A stretch of DNA of 31,955 nucleotides from Chaetoceros tenuissimus. Lineage: Eukaryota > Bacillariophyta > Thalassiosirophyceae > Chaetocerotales > Chaetocerotaceae. The notes below the pieces were generated by a model. That model saw nothing but the letters and a program-made list of their open reading frames with translations, did not search any database and was not told where the DNA came from. The stretch covers positions 1-31,955 of the forward strand of contig BLLK01000050.1 in the NCBI GenBank assembly GCA_021927905.1, given 5' to 3'. Position 1 is the stretch's first letter, and each line of letters opens with the position of its first letter. A program made the position numbers and the translations under genes. This document shows positions 27,481 through 31,955 of the stretch, piece by piece.

Positions 27481-27594
27481 TATTCAAAAGTCTAAATTAT
27501 AAGGTTTATTCTAAATTGTAATGATTTCAAACAATTGGTAAAATATGAGTTTTTGTCCCATTGTCATTGGTCTGCGACTTAGATAGCTTTATTG
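27481..27594. repeat. Dispersed direct repeat B, copy 2
   Basis: It matches 26671-26789 in order and orientation (TATTCAAAAGTC start, TTGTCATTGGTCTGC near the end, then TAGCTTTATTG). It abuts the hexanucleotide array that follows. Confidence 0.6.
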
Positions 27595-27941
27595 TTTGCA
27601 TTTGCTTTTGCTTTTGCTTTTGCTTTTGCTTTTGCTTTTGCTTTTGCTTTTGCTTTTGCTTTTGCTTTTGCTTTTGCTTTTGCTTTTGCTTTTGCTTTTG
27701 CATTTGCATTTGCTTTTGCTTTTGCTTTTGCTTTTGCTTTTGCATTTGCATTTGCATTTGCATTTGCATTTGCATTTGCATTTGCATTTGCATTTGCATT
27801 TGCATTTGCATTTGCATTTGCATTTGCATTTGCATTTGTTGCATTTGCATTTGCATTTGCATTTGCATTTGCATTTGCATTTGCATTGCTTTGCTTTGCT
27901 GCTTGCTTTGCTTTTTGCTTTTGCATTTGCTTTTGCATTTG
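27593..27941. repeat. Hexanucleotide microsatellite TTTGCT then TTTGCA
   Basis: A run of TTTGCT hexamers changes to TTTGCA, back to TTTGCT and then to a long TTTGCA run, with brief breaks at about 27836-27842 and 27886-27920. Because six is a multiple of three, long open frames occur in every phase on both strands (for example poly QK/QM, AK/AN). They are by-products of the array and not genes. Confidence 0.95.
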
Positions 27942-28316
27942 CATCTACATCTACATCTACATCTACATCTACATCTACATCTACATCTACATCTACATCT
28001 ACATCTACATCTACATCTACATCTACATCTACATCTACATCTACATCTACATCTACATCTACATCTACATCTACATCTACATCATCTACATCTACATCTA
28101 CATCTACATCTACATCTACATCTTCTCATCTACATCTACATCATCTACACCTGCATCTCCATCTACATCTACACTTGCAATTCCATTTGCATCTACATCT
28201 ACATCTACATCTACATCTACATCTACATCTACATCTACATCTACATCTACATCTACATCTACATCTACATCTACATCTACATCTACATCTACATCTACAT
28301 CTACATCTACATCTAC
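27942..28316. repeat. Hexanucleotide microsatellite CTACAT
   Basis: CATCTA hexamers follow the TTTGCA array with no spacer. There is a break near 28081-28085, and a degenerate, partly TTTGCA-like interruption near 28120-28195. The minus-strand reading (poly DV, poly CR) is open for the same reason as above. Together the two arrays span about 0.72 kb. Confidence 0.95.
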
Positions 28317-28391
28317 AATTACTTCTTCTGAGCCATGTTTTGCTATTAAAACACCCCCAAAAATCTGGTGTCCTCCCATCATGAGCAAATG

Positions 28392-30402
28392 ACAACCTTC
28401 TCAACTTACTGATGACATCAATGACAATTATTTTTATTACAAGTGTCATGGAAGCAGATTTCTCTTCTGTCCAAAAAAATGCATTTCCAAGGTACCTGCT
28501 CACAATGATATGATCACCTTTGACTCTTCTTTTCACCAACAAGAGCTTGATAAATGCCTATCTTTCCATGATTCTATTTCCTCTCTAGACAGAACCACCA
28601 TTATGTATTGGGATTGCTTCTGCAAAGTTAGCGTTCATTGACCCAGTACACAAAACCTGTGCACTGTGTAAATCAATCTTACAGGTATCACAAAGCCAAG
28701 ATAATCATGCAACAAATCCAGCACTTGTTGGATAATGGTTGGATAGAGGAATGTAATGGACAATGGGTTTCCAAGATTGTCCTTGCTCCAAAGCCTCATC
28801 AAGAATCTTGTACTTCCATTGAAGACTTCATCTGGCATATGTGCATATCTTATTGTGCTGTTAGTAACTAAGCTGTTTGCATATCCAATGGGGTATCCTC
28901 AAGGAAGAATGGGATTCCAACTTCCTTTCCGCCATCAAAGAACTCGGGTACATCAACAACACTCCTATCTTTGTCTCTTCTTTGGACAAGATTTACATTG
29001 GACCGTATAAGGTAGTCATTGACTCCAAAACCATCATCGATGACATTTTATCTTACTGCTGCACGAAAGAACTCCTTATTGTGTACTTTGAATCAATCTG
29101 CAAGACTTTCCTTCGTTACAGAGTTAGTTTCAGACTGGACAAGTGTGACTTTCTTCACCCTCGTTGCGAATTTGTCGGTCATGATATTACCAGCATTGGC
29201 AACTGCCCAGCTCGTAGCAAATTCAACCTTCTACAAGATTGGAAGCTTCCTGCCAATGGGCAAGGCCTTCTTTCCTTCATCAGCTTCTGCCAATTTTATG
29301 CAAAGTTCAACCCTCTCATAGAATTGAAGAATAAAGCTCTACAATTTCTTTGTGTTCCAATTCCACCTTCTGCTTTGACCCCAGACCTCGTCCAACTCTT
29401 TAATGAATCCAAAGAATGCATTTTATCATCTCCCATCCTAGCTGGATATGATCCTGATCTACCATTGTTTCTGAAAACTGATTGGAGTGCTTCTGGCATG
29501 AGCTGGATACTCATGCAACCAGCGCGAGACGAGGAATCACTAGCTGCAGTCACCACCCTTCGTGAAACTGGCAAGAACCTGTTCGATTTATCACCTTCAA
29601 GACCTCGTCTGCTTCCTCTTTCTTTTGGCAGTAGAGCCTGTTCCCACTCCGAACAGCATTGGCATTCTTTTGTTGGTGAAGCTGGTACAAAGTTTCTCTG
29701 GGGATTAGTGCATCCATTCTATTGGATGTGCGATTGTCTAGCCATGAAGGAGATCTTCAAGTATAATGGGAGTAATTCTCAGATAGCTAGATGGGCACAG
29801 TAAATGTTAGGTTACAATTTTGTTATTGTCCATTGGTTCTGCAAAATGATGGTTGACGTTGATGCTCTTAATAGGTTCCATGAGAAGCATATAGCTTTAT
29901 ACCTTCCCTTGACTGGATACCTCAAACTTCATGATCATGAAGCTTGCCCTGCTGCATAGGACCTTTCTGGTTTTGCTTCTCTACAAAAACAACAGCAGTT
30001 GCACTAGAAGCACCACCTCCAGTAATTCATTCCTCAGCACTTCCTGACTCTTGTATTTTTGATAAATACAAAGACCTTTGTGCAAAAGCTACCCTACAAA
30101 GCAACCCTACTCCAGCATCCATTGTCTCTTCACACCCAGTCCATTCATCTGCCTAAATATACTTCAATCTCTAACCACATCAGAAAAATCAACATCTTTA
30201 TATGAAGTTGCTTCTGCAACACCTCACATCCATATCACATGTATCAATGACACCTTTGACTCCTTCCCATCATCGTGGTCCAACATATTCAGTACCCCAT
30301 CCTACATCCTGTGATGTGCTGTATATTGATCTGTATCAGTGGGATTTAAATGCAAGACAGTCTATGAATTCCATAATCTTCTATGGCAATTGGAAGTGGT
30401 GA
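28392..30402 (+). pseudogene. Ty3/gypsy-like pol relic (RT-RNase H region), decayed
   Basis: Pieces in changing frames read in pol order. From 28392: KCISKVPAHNDMI, then TIMYWDCFCKVSVH and a stop. From about 28650: KPVHCVNQSYRYHKAKI, LLDNGWIEECNGQWVSKIV and LAPKPHQES (start of the RT fingers), then a stop at 28869-28871. LFAYPMGYPQGRMGF follows in another frame. From 28877: KEEWDSNFLSAIKEL, DSKTIIDDILSYC (the DD-containing motif), DKCDFLHPRCEFVGHDIT, WKLPANGQGLLSFI, LAGYDPDLPLFLKTDWSASG, LMQPARDEE and FGSRACSHSE. At 29801 an in-frame TAA interrupts RWAQ and MLGYNFVIVHW. Palm motifs A and B are largely missing, so RT is dead. A later fragment (VLYIDLYQWDLNARQSM, near 30311-30360) may be the distal end. 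No LTR was identified. Confidence 0.6.
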
Positions 30403-31844
30403 CTATTGGAATTGGCAGCACTGTCCATAAGTTCAAATGAGTAAATTTGCTGTATGTGTTTGGGATTTTGGGATTTGGGATTTGGGATAAGCTTCAACAT
30501 AAAATTGAATAGGAAAGATATCATAGTTACTAGTGTTTTCAGCTATATTGTGATTATGTAGGATATGTTGAGATCCTAACAAAGAAATGTTTATCTCAAG
30601 GAGAAATTGCAGTGCCCGTAAATTAGGACTATTCTTCTTTACTATGGTTGTCTACACAGTGAAAAAAATGTGACAATAATCTTGTTATGTTGCATATACA
30701 GGATGACAGCTAAAATAGATATCAATGCTGTGCAGCATGAGATGGGGGCTTGTTTTTCTTTGCTCATGGGTAGTATCTCTACTGAGAAGGTGAAAATGTG
30801 CAGATTTGTACAATTAAGACTTTGTTTTTGGCTAGTATTGACAGACAACAAAAAAATAATGTGAGAGGCAGCTTTCAAAATGTTGCTGAGGAAGATAGAA
30901 GTAAAAATGACATAGACAATTACTAGAAGTAGAAATCAAAGCTTGCATCTGTAGGTGATAGAAATAAAAGTCAAACAAGGGTGAGTATGAGATAGATGTT
31001 GTACAAAGAAGTGCTGTTGCAAAGTGAGAGTGTGGAAATGATATTCTTGTTAATACTATATCACAGTTATAAAGTGGCAAAGAAGTCAACTAGGCAGAGA
31101 AGGTAACCTTTGCAGGACTAGTGATTGGAGCTTGTGGCAATGAATGATAGTTGTTGCAGAGCAAGATAGTATGTCATTGTGAAATGATTAAGAGTTATGT
31201 GATAATGTAGAGAATAAAGTAACAACTTAGCTTCTGTACACAATAAATATATTATGATAATATGATGAGGATGCAAGCAGACTGAAGTGGGCAGGACACG
31301 GACTTGTGAATATGATCTTGTATCAATGGATACTAGTAGTTGTGTGGAAGTTGGAATTCAGCTTAAGTATGGTGCTGAAAGTAAGACAAGTCTTCATTTC
31401 CACCATTCCTCTTACTGGGTCTACTCGTGAACACACTAGGTCCCTTTATTTTCATTTCAGCGACACCCTCAGCAACCACTACTGTCCGCCACCACAAACA
31501 ACATCATATCAAGTCTCCATAGATACATGGAGTGTACAAGTACTCCTTTCCTTCACCGTATCCTTTCTCATCTCGTCTCCCTTTGATTCTATGTCAAGAT
31601 TTCAATGACAACTCTCTTTAGCTTACAACACAATGATACGAAAAGAACATCTCATCATAGCACCCTACCCTCACTTTCGCTGTCATCCTTGCATGCTACA
31701 TCATGATACTGCTTCTTACTTCCACCTCCTGTGCATACAAGATTCTTTTCTCCCTAAGAGCTTTCCTGACTTCCTCCATCTGACCCACAAAGTCATGATG
31801 CAACTTCAAACATTGGTAACTATGATATCTTTCTATTTCACAAA
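30403..31844. other. Gene-free region
   Basis: No supported gene. Short ORFs (30670-30864, 31306-31608) have no motif, and the second overlaps a pyrimidine-rich stretch. A short GGGATTT heptamer run at 30460-30488 is listed separately. Confidence 0.35.
30460..30488. repeat. Short GGGATTT heptamer array
   Basis: Four near-copies of TGGGATT/GGGATTT occur in about 29 bp. The complement, AAATCCC, is similar to but not the same as the CCAAAT hexamer at the window end. It does not match the TTAGGG telomere unit. Confidence 0.7.
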
Positions 31845-31955
31845 ATCCAAAAACCAAAATCCAAATCCAAATCCAAATCCAAATCCAAATCCAAATCTAA
31901 ATCTAAATCCAAATCTAAATCTAAATCCAAATCAAATCCAAATCCAAATCCAAAT
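31845..31955. repeat. Hexanucleotide microsatellite CCAAAT/CTAAAT, runs off the window
   Basis: About 18 AAATCC or AAATCT hexamers, mixed, with one shortened unit near 31932. The array continues to the last base, so its full length is unknown, and the window (or contig) may end because of it. Confidence 0.9.

Noticed and set aside
27527-28542. Long ORFs on both strands and in several frames (poly FA, CICF, LH, MQ, KA, DV, CR)
   Set aside because: They are produced by the hexanucleotide arrays, whose period is a multiple of three. All frames are open, and none extends into non-repetitive coding sequence.
30460-30488. GGGATTT and CCAAAT arrays as telomeric DNA
   Set aside because: Neither matches TTAGGG or TTTAGGG in order, and the first array is only four units in internal sequence.
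1-31955. tRNA, rRNA, CRISPR or bacterial operon signals
   Set aside because: No cloverleaf with B box, no rRNA segment and no short spaced repeats were found by eye; introns and retroelements show the DNA is eukaryotic, so ribosome binding sites do not apply.

Overview
The window looks like nuclear DNA of an AT-rich single-celled eukaryote. A diatom or a close stramenopile relative is my best guess. The evidence is protein-coding genes with short GT-AG introns (50 to about 75 bp), single-pass N-terminal membrane anchors on a glycosyltransferase and an FkbM-like protein, long gene-free stretches, and retroelement types that I associate with diatom genomes (a LINE-like RT-RNase H element, a tyrosine-recombinase DIRS-like element, and a decayed Ty3/gypsy-like pol). 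This assignment rests on recognition of motifs, not on a database match.

Layout. 1-1355: a 706-bp MITE (607-1312) with 41-bp terminal inverted repeats and TTA duplications, sitting inside an older inverted-repeat element whose left end coincides with the window start. 1638-3544: a GT61-like glycosyltransferase in three exons. 3569-4522 (minus): a HTATIP2/TIP30-like Rossmann-fold oxidoreductase, convergent with the previous gene at 24 bp. 4523-4828: shared upstream region of two divergent genes. 4829 to about 5370: the 5' part of a membrane-protein gene (two exons, 50-bp intron), broken by a retroelement. About 5371-9747: a LINE-like reverse transcriptase-RNase H polyprotein with no visible endonuclease. 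Its reading frame is continuous with the upstream host exon. About 9840-12342: a 5'-truncated DIRS-like element (RNase H, then tyrosine recombinase in an overlapping frame, with late frameshifts). 13045-17948: a repeat block made of three nearly identical 898-bp tandem units running into two longer, diverged copies of a TIR-bearing non-coding element. 19423-20346: an FkbM-family methyltransferase-like gene.

20347-31955 is almost entirely non-coding. It holds several pairs of dispersed direct repeats about 0.8 to 5.8 kb apart, a perfect 18-bp-arm palindrome (23028-23064), a low-complexity repeat ORF on the minus strand (26986-27399), two adjoining hexanucleotide arrays of about 0.7 kb in total (27593-28316), a Ty3/gypsy-like pol relic with stops and frameshifts (28392 to about 30402), and a CCAAAT hexamer array that runs off the window end.

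The three intact-looking genes (GT61, the TIP30-like protein and the FkbM-like protein) do not form an obvious pathway. Two of them fit glycan synthesis or modification in the secretory route. Most of the window is mobile DNA and its remains. The most unusual points are the in-frame host membrane-protein/RT junction, the 898-bp triplication headed by a TIR, and the isolated long palindrome.
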